This document shows positions 37,936-48,107 of a DNA stretch of 64,000 nt, piece by piece. The number at the start of each line of letters is the position of its first letter. Within the stretch, counting starts at the first letter, position 1. Location: assembly GCF_002025205.1 (NCBI RefSeq), contig NZ_CP019947.1, forward strand, positions 1,743,501-1,807,500, read 5' to 3'. The translations under genes were made by a program, and so were the position numbers. The notes below the pieces were generated by a model. The model was given only the letters and a program-made list of their open reading frames with translations, made no database searches and had not been told where the DNA came from. Origin of the DNA: Pseudomonas sp. CC6-YY-74. GTDB taxonomy: Bacteria; Pseudomonadota; Gammaproteobacteria; Pseudomonadales; Pseudomonadaceae.

Positions 37936-38918
37936 CAATTACCTTTTTTTGCCGAAAATGAGAGCGTTAATCCGAAACCTAATTTATCAAGCACTTTTTC
38001 AACTGGATAGGAAAGCAAACGGTCTAATCGGCTTACGTTCTTCACCATAAACGACTCTTTCCCGCGCCACTGACACCAAAATAAATCAGGATTTTTTATT
38101 TGTTTCCATTCCGACATGGCTTCAGTAGTGGAATAACCAAAAAGCCTCTTGCACATATAAACCAAACCACCATTTAGGCTTCCACCGAAAATCTCTTGGC
38201 CAGTATGAATACGAGCAATCTCAAGATCATAATCTCCGCATAATTTCTTCACTGAATTCTTCGTGAATATTGTCAAATGCCGAGGGTAGTCATCCGCCTG
38301 ATAGAAACGTGACTGTATAGAGTTGAGATTTGTAACAACACCTATTATTAAACCACCTGGCTTGAGCAGCAGAGACGCTTTTTCTATAAACAATCTAGGC
38401 TCATATACATGTTCAAGGACCGCCCAATAAGTAATAACATCATATACACCTTCTTGGAATTTCATTTCTAAAAAATCCCCATAGCAAATGGGCATTTTTG
38501 CAGGGTTAGGTACAGATGAATCAAGTTCCACCCCCTCAACCACCCAACCACGCCCCTGCATATACCATAAAAATTCGCCCTTTTGAGCTCCAATATCAAG
38601 CAATCTACCTGGCTTTATATCGGCCAGCCACTTAGCTTTCTCTACAAGCTGAGTGCCGCGCTTATTGACAATAGATTCCCAACCTAGAGTATCGCCATCG
38701 CCTTCCCACGACCAATAAAATTCTTTAGGATAATATGCAGGAATATCTTCTTTAGCCGGACGAGGACTCAAATAGCCACAGCCACAGGTTAAACATCTAT
38801 TTACTCGAAACACCTGATCCGTACAGGAAAATACATAATCCCTTGTATTAAATAACGACTTATATTTATCACCTTTACATACAGGACATAGAACTTCGAC
38901 AGCGTGATGAGTCCTCAT
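37935..38918 (-). CDS. SAM-dependent methyltransferase with N-terminal zinc-binding motif
   Basis: A 327-residue class I methyltransferase. Residues 11-46 hold two cysteine pairs (CPVC and CLTCGCGYLSPRP), a zinc-ribbon found at the front of sugar C- or O-methyltransferases. The SAM-binding motif is LLDIGAQKGEFLWYM (about 107-121), followed by DVITYWAVLEHVYEP. It may methylate a sugar of the O unit or its nucleotide precursor. It is not part of the O6-type gene set that I remember, so it is a candidate for serotype-specific modification. The stop overlaps the next gene. Confidence 0.87.
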   Translation of the reverse strand: MRTHHAVEVLCPVCKGDKYKSLFNTRDYVFSCTDQVFRVNRCLTCGCGYLSPRPAKEDIPAYYPKEFYWSWEGDGDTLGWESIVNKRGTQLVEKAKWLADIKPGRLLDIGAQKGEFLWYMQGRGWVVEGVELDSSVPNPAKMPICYGDFLEMKFQEGVYDVITYWAVLEHVYEPRLFIEKASLLLKPGGLIIGVVTNLNSIQSRFYQADDYPRHLTIFTKNSVKKLCGDYDLEIARIHTGQEIFGGSLNGGLVYMCKRLFGYSTTEAMSEWKQIKNPDLFWCQWRGKESFMVKNVSRLDRLLSYPVEKVLDKLGFGLTLSFSAKKGN

Positions 38919-38928
38919 TTATAAATCC

Positions 38929-40230
38929 TTAAATTTTAAAATAGTTGTTATTTTTTACATTTAAAAAGCATACCCCTACCATCGCCACCAAAAAAGCGGA
39001 TACCGATATTGAGGCTGGCAATGAAAGTTCTTGAAAAGAATATTTTGTCGCCCAGTAAAAAAACATCAAAGCAGACAGGCTCATACCCGCCATTATGGAT
39101 ATCAACTGCGGTCGTTTTTGCGCCTGCCATAATTTGGCAAAAACGTTGCCCACCATGGCAAAGGGCAAACCTAATGTCAGCAGCAACCAGTGTGAAGAAA
39201 CACGCGCAGCGGCAGCGGCGTCAAAACGCCCGCCAAATAACCACTCAAGACTCACAGCGCCCAGCGCCCATACCATGAATACCCCAAATACACCAATGAC
39301 TGCCGAAGCAAGCCCAGCCTTGACCAGAATACGTCTCACCGCTGCTACATCATTTTGGGCGACTAGGTCGGAAAAACGCGCAAGTATCACCGTGGAGCTG
39401 GCTATAACCAAGAGCTGTAAAGCAGAGGAATGCAAGCGATAGGCATATCCAAAAGCCGAAACGGCACCCTCGCCATACTTTGTAGCCCACAGCGGTGGCA
39501 ATGACACCACAAGGTTAGAGAAAACAACCCCTGGTAGAATCCAGCCACCAAGCGAAAGCATTTCCCACCAAAGCTGCTTCGTTTTCTCCCAAGATGGAAG
39601 CTCATCAAAAAAAGCAAACCCCGTTGACTTTAACCCCCACAAGCAAATAGAAACCTGTAACGCTAGGCCAAGTACCGTGCCACCAATTAGATTGAGCAAG
39701 CCACCTTCGGGCCAAGCAGCCAGAAGAGATGCGCCGAGCAGGCCGTTGGCCACTGGAGCTGCTGCTGCAATTGCAAAACGATTGCGCATGGCTAAGAGGT
39801 AGCCACAAGAGTCGCCAATGAAGTTAAGCATCACTAACGTTGCAGCAAAGGGGAATGCAAAAGCTAGCGAGGTGCGAACCGAGGCGGGCGCAGAGGCCGC
39901 AAGCTCATCCAGCACGAAGGGTGAACCCAACACCAACACGAGGGAAACAACACCACCGAGCCCTGCCATACCCAGCAAAACAGAGCGCTCGAAGGCAGAC
40001 ACTTCCGCGTGGTTACCCGCAACGTTAAGCTTTGCTCGAACAGGGAAAAGACCAGTTTGCAAAACACCAGCCGCAACACCCGCAACCATAGTCGGCAAGA
40101 TAATAGATAGACTGTATCCATCCATTTCTGGACCAACTCCAAAGATACGTGCCGTGAACCACAGCTTAAGGAATGCAGCCAGCTGCGACGCTATCGTGAG
40201 TATCGATATAATAGCTAGCTGCTTCCTCAT
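38929..40230 (-). CDS. wzx: Wzx-type O-unit flippase (MATE/MviN-like)
   Basis: A 433-residue protein with 12 or more predicted transmembrane helices, starting ILTIASQLAAFLKLWFTARIFG as in MviN/MurJ-like lipid II and O-unit flippases. It would move the undecaprenyl-linked O unit to the periplasmic face for polymerisation. It is the only MOP-superfamily protein in the cluster and lies after wbpP as wzx does in P. aeruginosa O6. Sequence is closer to MurJ-like than to classical Wzx proteins by eye. The ATG at 40230 follows a 246-base gap. Confidence 0.82.
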   Translation of the reverse strand: MRKQLAIISILTIASQLAAFLKLWFTARIFGVGPEMDGYSLSIILPTMVAGVAAGVLQTGLFPVRAKLNVAGNHAEVSAFERSVLLGMAGLGGVVSLVLVLGSPFVLDELAASAPASVRTSLAFAFPFAATLVMLNFIGDSCGYLLAMRNRFAIAAAAPVANGLLGASLLAAWPEGGLLNLIGGTVLGLALQVSICLWGLKSTGFAFFDELPSWEKTKQLWWEMLSLGGWILPGVVFSNLVVSLPPLWATKYGEGAVSAFGYAYRLHSSALQLLVIASSTVILARFSDLVAQNDVAAVRRILVKAGLASAVIGVFGVFMVWALGAVSLEWLFGGRFDAAAAARVSSHWLLLTLGLPFAMVGNVFAKLWQAQKRPQLISIMAGMSLSALMFFYWATKYSFQELSLPASISVSAFLVAMVGVCFLNVKNNNYFKI

Positions 40231-40427
40231 GCAAACGACTTTATCGATATAAACTGAGGGCCAACTGGGCTTTCATAGCATAATTCTTTCATTTACTTAA
40301 CCATGAGTTTTGATATAAAAGCCCACCGTTACTGCAAGCCATTCTCGAGTGTAGCGCGATGAATTATAGCCCAGAAGCCTTTAGCTTTTTTAGTACCACT
40401 CAAAGAGTGGGCACATCACCCAGGCGA

Positions 40428-40443
40428 AAACCGTGATCGGTTT
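40428..40443. repeat. Small hairpin in the wbpP-wzx gap
   Basis: AAACCG-TGAT-CGGTTT lies 34 bases beyond the wbpP stop in the 246-base gap before wzx. On the minus strand it is followed by TTCGCC, not a T-run, so it is not a convincing terminator; an attenuating or mRNA-end role is possible. Under RfaH control the operon is expected to be read through. The rest of the gap is AT-rich with no other feature. Confidence 0.35.
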
Positions 40444-40476
40444 CATTAAATTTATGGCAATATATAACCCAAACTA

Positions 40477-41526
40477 CTATTTTTCGGCTGTAAAGAAAGA
40501 AATATACCAAGGCATTGCCTGACTAATACCATTATTGATATCAATTCTCGGATCATAGCCCAGCAAACGTTCTGCCTTGCCAACATTAGCCTGTGAGTGG
40601 CGCACATCGCCGGAACGAAAATCACGATATACCGGAGTCTTGGTATAACTTATGCCGTTGCTGGCTAGGCTTTTCTTGATGGCTGCAAACAGTTGATTAA
40701 GATCGGTGCGCCCACCTACTGCCACGTTGTATATCTGATTGCGCGCCGCCAGGTTGTCACTGGTCGCTGCCAATAAATTGGCCTGCACAGTGTTGTCGAT
40801 AAAGCAGAAGTCGCGGCTGGTTTCGCCGTCGCCATTAATGAATACGTCCTCGCCGTTGATCAAGGCTGCGGTCCATTTAGGAATGACTGCAGCGTAGGCA
40901 CCACTTGGGTCTTGGCGTTTACCAAATACGTTGAAATAGCGCAGACCAATCGTGTTGAAATCGTAGGTTTTGGCAAAAACGTCAGCATAGAGTTCATTGA
41001 CGTACTTGGTCACGGCATACGGCGACAGCGGTTTTCCGATGACATCTTCTACCTTAGGTAAGCCTGGGTGATCACCATAGGTGGAGCTTGAAGCTGCGTA
41101 GGTGAAACTTTGCACCCCGGAATCGCGGGCCGCGACCAGCATGTTGAGAAAGCCGCTGATATTGGTGTCGTTGGTGGTGATCGGGTCAACAATAGAACGC
41201 GGAACAGAGCCCAGAGCGGCCTGGTGAAGAACATAATCAACACCTTTACAAGCCTCTTGGCAGGCGTGCAGATTACGAATGTCACCGTCAATAAAACAAA
41301 AGCGCTGCCACTGCTCTGCGGTAACGAGGGATTGCACCTCGTCGAGATTACGCTGGTGACCGGTGGCAAAGTTATCCAATCCAACCACACGCTGCCCGAG
41401 TTTGAGCAGGGTCTCCAGTAGGTTGGAGCCTATAAAGCCGGCTACTCCGGTGATCAGCCAAGTTTTCGGGGTGGTAGGTAGTTCTTGCAACAAAGATTCG
41501 TAGAGTGTCATGGGCTCAGTCTGCAT
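40477..41526 (-). CDS. wbpP: WbpP UDP-N-acetylglucosamine C4-epimerase
   Basis: A 349-residue SDR epimerase that interconverts UDP-GlcNAc and UDP-GalNAc. The nucleotide-binding motif [20 protein letters not shown] (26-45), the [16 protein letters not shown] segment and the catalytic [14 protein letters not shown] (YxxxK) are nearly identical to P. aeruginosa WbpP. It follows wbpO as in the O6-type cluster, the two together giving UDP-GalNAcA. Two starts are possible (41526 and 41511); neither has a good ribosome-binding site, and the longer is kept. Confidence 0.94.
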   Translation of the reverse strand: MQTEPMTLYESLLQELPTTPKTWLITGVAGFIGSNLLETLLKLGQRVVGLDNFATGHQRNLDEVQSLVTAEQWQRFCFIDGDIRNLHACQEACKGVDYVLHQAALGSVPRSIVDPITTNDTNISGFLNMLVAARDSGVQSFTYAASSSTYGDHPGLPKVEDVIGKPLSPYAVTKYVNELYADVFAKTYDFNTIGLRYFNVFGKRQDPSGAYAAVIPKWTAALINGEDVFINGDGETSRDFCFIDNTVQANLLAATSDNLAARNQIYNVAVGGRTDLNQLFAAIKKSLASNGISYTKTPVYRDFRSGDVRHSQANVGKAERLLGYDPRIDINNGISQAMPWYISFFTAEK

Positions 41527-41632
41527 TAGTGGAGCATGCTGGTATGTTCGCGGCTTTCATCAAGGAGGTCGATCGCCGCTGAGTGTCGGGCTTTATAATC
41601 CTGCCATCGCGAGTCACGCTTGCCACAGTATT

Positions 41633-42910
<1,278 letters not shown>

Positions 42911-43071
42911 GGAGGGTGTCCAAATAGTTGATTGTAAATACCGAATTATTTTTTTCAATTGGGACGCGGACTGAAAATGAAAATAAGCGATCAACAAATC
43001 AAAAACATCGCACCGACGGATTTCCTACAAGGGCGGGTGCTGCACGTGCCTGAATGTTGTTTGATCTCAGA

Positions 43072-43083
43072 CACGCTACCGCC
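43072..43083 (-). promoter_or_regulatory. ops element (RfaH recruitment site)
   Basis: Read on the minus strand, GGCGGTAGCGTG is an exact match to the operon polarity suppressor consensus. It is preceded by CCTGG, as in JUMPstart sequences (CCAGGGGCGGTAGCGTG), and lies 162 bases before the wbpO start and 99 bases after the rfaH stop. RNA polymerase pausing here recruits RfaH, which suppresses termination through the long O-antigen operon. The perfect match and the neighbouring rfaH gene make this a strong call. Confidence 0.95.
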
Positions 43084-43159
43084 CCAGGATTTACCGTTGG
43101 TTTCCTGAGAACGTCGCAATCTGCAAATTTTACTGGCATTGCCAGGGTGAAACCTTGAT

Positions 43160-43175
43160 CTCGGCCCATGCCGAG
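43160..43175 (-). terminator. Hairpin after rfaH, possible weak terminator
   Basis: CTCGGC-ATGG-GCCGAG (minus strand) is a perfect six-base stem six bases beyond the rfaH stop, followed by ATCAAGGTTT, a poor T-run. It may partly separate rfaH from the operon. A second short dyad, CTGGCA-A-TGCCAG, follows at 43134-43146. Confidence 0.45.
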
Positions 43176-43181
43176 ACTTAT

Positions 43182-43703
43182 TCAATTCTTGACGATGCTC
43201 ACCAACGGCATGCTGATCTGGTGTTGACGGTTGAGCATACTGAGCAGCAGGATCACGCGCTGCTCGCCGTCCATGGCCACGAAGATGGCATCCAGTTTGG
43301 CAAAGCCGCCTTCGGTGATGCGTACGCTATCGCCAGCTTCGAGGGCCGGTTTAACGGGTGCTGTCGTGTGTTGTTGCAGGTGTTCGATCAAGCTGTCATC
43401 AAGCCGCAGCGGCATGCCGCCGAAACCTACGATGCGACTGACCCCACGGGTCGAGCGCAGGGGTGCCCAGTTGGCATCGGTGGCCAGCTGAATGAATAGA
43501 TAACCGGGGAACAGCGATTCGGTGATGGTTTGCCGACAGCCACGCACTATTCGCTCGCAGCTGTGCTGCGGCCGATAGCAGGTGTAGCCCTGGCGCAACA
43601 GGTTTTCTTCTGCACGCGCATCCTGGCGGGGCTTGCAATGCACGAGGTACCAGGCCGGGGCCGTACCTGCGATGCAAGGGGTAGTTGTGGCACTTACATT
43701 CAT
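43182..43703 (-). CDS. rfaH: RfaH, specialised NusG-like antiterminator
   Basis: A 173-residue NusG paralogue. The NGN domain has WYLVHCKPRQDARAEENL (18-35), the stretch ESLFPGYLFIQL typical of RfaH, and a C-terminal KOW-like domain (ALEAGDSVRITEGGF onward) that in RfaH can switch fold when it meets an ops-paused polymerase. It acts on long virulence and surface-polysaccharide operons, here surely the one whose ops element follows 99 bases downstream. The start ATG at 43703 has no strong ribosome-binding site. The gene lies at the head of the cluster it regulates. Confidence 0.93.
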   Translation of the reverse strand: MNVSATTTPCIAGTAPAWYLVHCKPRQDARAEENLLRQGYTCYRPQHSCERIVRGCRQTITESLFPGYLFIQLATDANWAPLRSTRGVSRIVGFGGMPLRLDDSLIEHLQQHTTAPVKPALEAGDSVRITEGGFAKLDAIFVAMDGEQRVILLLSMLNRQHQISMPLVSIVKN

Positions 43704-43939
43704 ATGGGTATCAAGCCAATCGGCGCAGCATCTGCAGACCGACAGTTCACTCCTGTTTGCAGCTGGCTTGGATGGGCCGGGTGCTGGACCTGTTCCGAGC
43801 TAGCCTGCCGCTAGGATGGATAGGAAGGTTTATTGGCTGTTGAAGCCACATTTATATGTATCGCCAGGTGGTGGTTAGGTGGAGGCCTGTATAAATTCAT
43901 TCTGCCCCCATGGTGGGAGGGCCTTGAAACGTAACCTCC

Positions 43940-44023
43940 TGTAGGTGCGGCTGAGCGGCGTTTCGTGTTAGCCGCGATGCTTCACCGCTAACAAGGGCTT
44001 CGCAGCTAAAGCCGACTCCTACA
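43940..44023. repeat. REPIN-like inverted REP pair
   Basis: Two copies of a TGTAGGNGCGGCT-type sequence face each other: TGTAGGTGCGGCTGAGCGG at the left and, on the opposite strand, TGTAGGAGTCGGCTTTAGCT at the right, with GTTAGCCGCG/CGCTAAC dyads between. This is the usual layout of a Pseudomonas REP doublet. It ends one base before the stop codon of the following minus-strand gene. The rest of the 43704-44024 gap shows nothing else firm. Confidence 0.8.
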
Positions 44024-44024
44024 A

Positions 44025-45557
44025 TCAAGCATCGCTATCACCACTGGGGATTAACAGCTCCACCTCACGCTGGGCCTGCCTATAGAGCGCCTTGAGGCGT
44101 TCGCCGAGCTCGCGCTTGGCGCTGGTTTCGCCATGAACGATGCGCACCTGGCTGGGCCAGTTGCGCATGCGTGTGACGAAGCCCAACAGACCTTTCTGAT
44201 CCGCATGGGCCGAATAGCCTCCTATGGTATTGATTTTTGAGCCAATTTTGTAACGTTCCCCATCTAAATCCACGTAGCCACCACGCTCACCATACATCTG
44301 GATGGCTCGACCGGGCGTACCTTGCGCCTGGTAACCGATGAAGAGTACGTCGTGTCGAGGATCGTGGAGCATGGCTTTCAGGTAATTGACAATTCGACCG
44401 CTGCTGCACATACCGTTCCCTGCGATGACAATGGCCGGACGAGCGGTAGCTGTCAGGTGGCGCACCATGGCCAGATGGGCCTGATGGCTGTCGACGGTCA
44501 GCAGCTGCTCGAAACCCAGCGGGTTACGGCCTTGTTTTACACGCTGCAGCGCCTCGTTGTCCCAGAAGGGTTTCAGCTCGCGGTAGACCCGGGTGAAACG
44601 GCTGGCCAGGGGCGAGTCGAGGATGATCGGTAATGTCGGCCAGTCGATTTCGACTTTGCCGTCGCTGCCATCTTTCCCCCTCACCCCGGCCTTCCGCCCC
44701 GACGTGACAGGAAGCTTAAGAACGGCTCTGCTCCCTTGTCCCTTGCCACCGGCATTGAGTTTTTTGCTGTGGATGATGTCTTCCAGTTCGTAGAGCAATT
44801 CCTGGGTGCGACCGATGCTGAAGGCGGGGATCAGCACCGTGCCGTTGTTGGCCAGGGCTTGTTCGATGACGCTTTCCAGGCGCTGACGACGAGTGCGGCG
44901 GTCTTCGTGCAGACGGTCGCCGTAGGTGCTTTCGATTACCAGGATGTCGGCACGGTATGGCGCTTTGGGCGCCGGCAGCAACGGCGCATGCGGTGCACCT
45001 AGGTCGCCGGAGAAGACGATGCGCTTCTTCTCGCCGGACTCAGGGTAATGCAGATCGATCTCGACATAGGCCGAGCCGAGAATATGCCCAGCGCGCTGCA
45101 AACGGATACGACAGACCAGGCTCTCAGTGTCCTGCAGGGTGAACCAGGTCTTGTAGGGCAAGGCGATGATGCGCTGCTCGATCAACTTGATGTAACGCTC
45201 GACCTGCTTTTGATCACGACTGAAGCCAAGCTTGAAGGCATCTTCGAGCACGATGGGCAGCAGCTTGGCCGAGGGCTCGCTGCAGAGGATCGGGCCCTTG
45301 AAACCAGCAGCCAACAGATAGGGAATACGCCCGACATGATCGATGTGCACATGGGTAGCGACCAAGGCCTTGATCGTATCCATGGGAAACTCGATGGCCA
45401 AGCGGTCAGAAGCGGACTTGCCTTCGGCCGAGGTTTCCGCACCTTGGAACAAGCCGCAGTCGATCAGCAGACTGTGCTGGGCGTCCATCAGCAGTTGATG
45501 GCAGGAGCCGGTTACGCCGTCTTTGGCGCCATGGTGGAGGATGTCGGGGTAGTCCAT
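44025..45557 (-). CDS. MBL-fold beta-CASP RNA/metallo-hydrolase
   Basis: A 510-residue metallo-beta-lactamase-fold protein of the beta-CASP type (RNA exo/endonuclease-like). The metal site is THVHIDHVGRIP; later motifs are SGDLGAPHAPLL, LVIESTYGDRLHE, the beta-CASP segment around SSGRIVNYLKAML, GYQAQGTPGR and YSAHADQKGLL. The longer frame to 45713 reads through REP sequence; ATG 45557 gives the usual family start (MDYPDILHHGAKDGVTGSCH). A glycine-, lysine- and arginine-rich stretch of about 30 residues (encoded near 44650-44755) interrupts the domain before LPIILDSPLASRF and looks like an insertion. Substrate unknown. It is flanked on both sides by REP elements. Confidence 0.85.
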   Translation of the reverse strand: MDYPDILHHGAKDGVTGSCHQLLMDAQHSLLIDCGLFQGAETSAEGKSASDRLAIEFPMDTIKALVATHVHIDHVGRIPYLLAAGFKGPILCSEPSAKLLPIVLEDAFKLGFSRDQKQVERYIKLIEQRIIALPYKTWFTLQDTESLVCRIRLQRAGHILGSAYVEIDLHYPESGEKKRIVFSGDLGAPHAPLLPAPKAPYRADILVIESTYGDRLHEDRRTRRQRLESVIEQALANNGTVLIPAFSIGRTQELLYELEDIIHSKKLNAGGKGQGSRAVLKLPVTSGRKAGVRGKDGSDGKVEIDWPTLPIILDSPLASRFTRVYRELKPFWDNEALQRVKQGRNPLGFEQLLTVDSHQAHLAMVRHLTATARPAIVIAGNGMCSSGRIVNYLKAMLHDPRHDVLFIGYQAQGTPGRAIQMYGERGGYVDLDGERYKIGSKINTIGGYSAHADQKGLLGFVTRMRNWPSQVRIVHGETSAKRELGERLKALYRQAQREVELLIPSGDSDA

Positions 45558-45621
45558 GTGATTAATCTCTGTTAGTCCATTAACGATGGCCGGCAGATTA
45601 AGCCTTGCCGGTGCGGCCCAT

Positions 45622-45679
45622 TGCTGCGGCCGAGGCCGCTTGTGAGTCCCAAGAACTTCGCGGCCGAAGCCGCTCCTAC
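45622..45679. repeat. REP element upstream of the MBL-fold gene
   Basis: On the minus strand GTAGGAGCGGCTTCGGCCGCGAAG, given here as GTAGGAGCGGCTTCGG followed by CCGCGAAG, is a canonical Pseudomonas REP; an inverted partner with GCGGCCGAGGCCGC lies to its left. Confidence 0.75.
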
Positions 45680-46443
45680 GCCCGCTCCTGCATACATGGC
45701 AGGTGCCGGTCACACCGTCTTTGGCGCTGTGAGGAGGATGTCCTCAGCTATCGCTTGCGGTAACGATCAGGCCTTGGTGGAGCGCTTTCTTAGCATCAGG
45801 CGAATCAACGCGATAAATACGCCGAGCATACCGCCCAGCACCACACCCAATGCCACTATCAGGGGTTTTTTCGGCTTGATGGGCTGATCCGGCACGTCGA
45901 CATCTCCGTCTTGCCGGAAGACCGCGACATTGGTCGGATCAAGACTCACACCCGCGAATGACTGATATCGCGCTTCCAGGTTACGCAGCTCTGGGATGAA
46001 CGGATCATCGGATGTACGCGCCAACAACACTTGCATTTCAGCGCGCAAAGCCTTGGCACCACGCATGTACATCAAGCTGCCATCCATAAAGGCGGAAAGC
46101 TCGCTGTCATTTGAAACTCGCCCGGTTATAACCGGAGGGTTATCTAGACCTATTGCCTCCGCAACCGTTAATGCCTCTTGCAATTGCTTGGTGCGGTCAT
46201 CTTGGCGAGCTTTGGCGCTAGCACGCTCAGACTTGATTTGCTGTTCGATATTGCGAGCCTGCACCGCAAGTTCGCGCTCCGAATTCTGCAGCATTTCATC
46301 CAATGATCGCTCAGCCACCTAATCGATATATTGCTTCGCCCAAGTTGACGCTAATTCAGGATTGTAGTGCTCGACAACGATGGAATAGCGGTCGGGCTGG
46401 TTTTTATCCGGCGCCTTGACGCTGAATTTTCCACTAAACGCTT

Positions 46444-47556
46444 GGCGGTTGCAGGAGCTGAGTGCAACACGGTTATTGAATTGACGCTGGAGCATCATGC
46501 CGCATAGCCATGGCTTCCTGCATCACCTTACCCATAACTTCGATTGGGCATTTGAAGTCAAAGCGCTTACGTGGGCGCATGTTCAGTTGCAGGGCGATGG
46601 CATCCAGTTCTTCCTGGCTGTGTACCGACAAGTCTGTGCCTTTGGGCAGGTACTGGCGGATCAGACCATTGATGTTTTCGTTACTTCCGCGCTGCCAAGG
46701 GCTGTGCGGGTCGCAGAAGAAGATCGCTACACCGGTTTTCTGGGTGATCTCAGCGTGTCGAGCCATCTCCCTGCCTTGGTCGTAGGTCATGCTCTTGCGC
46801 ATCGCCAGCGGCATGCCATTGAGCGCTGCACTGAATCCCTCCATCGCCGAGGTTGCCGTCGCGTCATTCATCTTCACCAGCATCAGGTAGCCACTGGTGC
46901 GCTCCACCAGCGTGCCTACAGACGAGGCGTTGGCCTTGCCCTTGATCAGATCGCCTTCCCAATGCCCCGGCATCAGACGGTCTTCAATCTCCGGCGGGCG
47001 CACATGAATGCTGACCATCTCCGGGATCTGGCCGCGCCGATCCACGCCGCCAGAGCGCGGCCTGCGCGTCGCCTTGCTTTGGCGCAGACAGATAATCAGC
47101 TCCTTACGCAGTTCGCCGACTGGCAAGGCATAGATCGCGTTATAGATCGTCTCGCGACAGACGTAGGCATCTCGGAGGCTGGGAATGTTCATGCTGCGCA
47201 GCTTGCCGGCAATCTGCTCGGGGGACAAACGCTCACGCAGCATATGAGCCACCAACGCGAAGCGCTCGCTACCCGGCAACAGCTTTCGCATCGGTCGACA
47301 AACCTGGCGGCGGATCTGCATCTGCTGCTGGGCCACGAGGGCCGAATAGCCGCCACAGGCGCCTCGATTACGGCGCAGCTCCCGGCTGATGGTCGAAGGG
47401 GATCGGTTGATCAAGCAGGCAATCCTACGCAGGCTGAAGTCTTGGGCATGACCGATTTGAATGGTGGCGCGCTCTTCAACGCTGAGTTCGGAATAAGACA
47501 TAGGGGCAGCACCGTACCGGAAAGGTCAGGTGTTGCACTCAGCTTTTGCCGCCGCC
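46444..47556 (-). mobile_element. IS30-family insertion sequence, copy 1
   Basis: A 1113-bp element whose ends are imperfect inverted repeats, GGCGGTTGCAGGAGCTGAG at the left and, inverted, GGCGGCGGCAAAAGCTGAG at the right, both continuing into TGCAACAC. The flanks carry a 3-base duplication CTT (46441-46443 and 47557-47559). It sits in wzz. The same-length copy at 55085-56197 encodes the identical transposase. Confidence 0.93.
46473..47501 (-). CDS. IS30-family transposase (copy 1)
   Basis: A 342-residue DDE transposase. The N-terminal helix-turn-helix reads LSVEERATIQIGHAQDFSLR and STISRELRRNRG, the hallmark of IS30. Catalytic residues are the aspartate in PGHWEGDLIKGK, the aspartate in MTYDQGREMARH and the glutamate in SNENINGLIRQYLPKGTDL. 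Full length, no lesion visible, so probably active. It occupies most of the IS30 copy that splits wzz. Confidence 0.95.
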   Translation of the reverse strand: MSYSELSVEERATIQIGHAQDFSLRRIACLINRSPSTISRELRRNRGACGGYSALVAQQQMQIRRQVCRPMRKLLPGSERFALVAHMLRERLSPEQIAGKLRSMNIPSLRDAYVCRETIYNAIYALPVGELRKELIICLRQSKATRRPRSGGVDRRGQIPEMVSIHVRPPEIEDRLMPGHWEGDLIKGKANASSVGTLVERTSGYLMLVKMNDATATSAMEGFSAALNGMPLAMRKSMTYDQGREMARHAEITQKTGVAIFFCDPHSPWQRGSNENINGLIRQYLPKGTDLSVHSQEELDAIALQLNMRPRKRFDFKCPIEVMGKVMQEAMAMRHDAPASIQ

Positions 47557-48107
47557 CTTTATAAAGACCATCCTGAGAGCCGGAGCGCTGCGCTTCACTC
47601 AGGGACGGCAAATAGACTTCCCTAAAAAAATGACGCAGAGACTTCTCGGACTGCAGATTGCGGCTAAAAACCGCATATACATCGCTAACCAAAAATGGCT
47701 TCAGATCATTTCCATCTGTGTTCTCACCCGTTCGCCCCAGGCTGAAACCAGCAATGTCGCTGAGAGAAGGTGGCAGCACAGCGACGCGCGCCTCATAAAC
47801 AGGCTTGCTGAAAAAGGCATACGAAGCTGCCCCCACAGCGAACACCAAGGTAATCAGGACTATTAGCCATTTTTGCGTCGACAGACCGTAGAACAGCTCA
47901 ACAAGATCGATTTCATCGTCATTATCGGCGTGGCTCGGGTTTGTTTGCTCGATCACTGTAGATCCATTTTTGTCAAAAACTCGATTGCTCAAACGTAACG
48001 CCACTCGCATAGCAGAGGGTTTCGCAAGGGGCGCATTGTGCCGGCAACACCATGCAATACAAGTCCTTGCAGCTCGCAATATTTATGGGCATCCGTCATC
48101 GCATAAC

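Larger units (their letters stand above)
45767..47956 (-). pseudogene. wzz: wzz O-antigen chain-length regulator, split by an IS30-family element
   Basis: The head (47557-47956) encodes a Wzz N-terminus with DDEIDLVELFYGLSTQKW and the first membrane helix; the tail (45767-46440) encodes FSVKAPDKNQPDRYSIVVEH, the coiled region and the second helix (KKPLIVALGVVLGGMLGVF). Removing the IS30 element and one copy of its 3-base duplication restores a frame of exactly 358 codons, a normal Wzz length. In addition, codon 174 is TAG (46319-46321), in KQYID-stop-VAERS, so the gene carries a second lesion. The protein would be an inner-membrane polysaccharide co-polymerase setting O-chain length. The GTG start at 47956 is the best available. 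Another Wzz elsewhere may compensate. Confidence 0.9.

Noticed and set aside
46497..47564. 355-codon plus-strand frame opposite the IS30 transposase (also at 55138-56205)
   Set aside because: Antisense shadow of a clear transposase; it appears in both copies only because the copies are identical.
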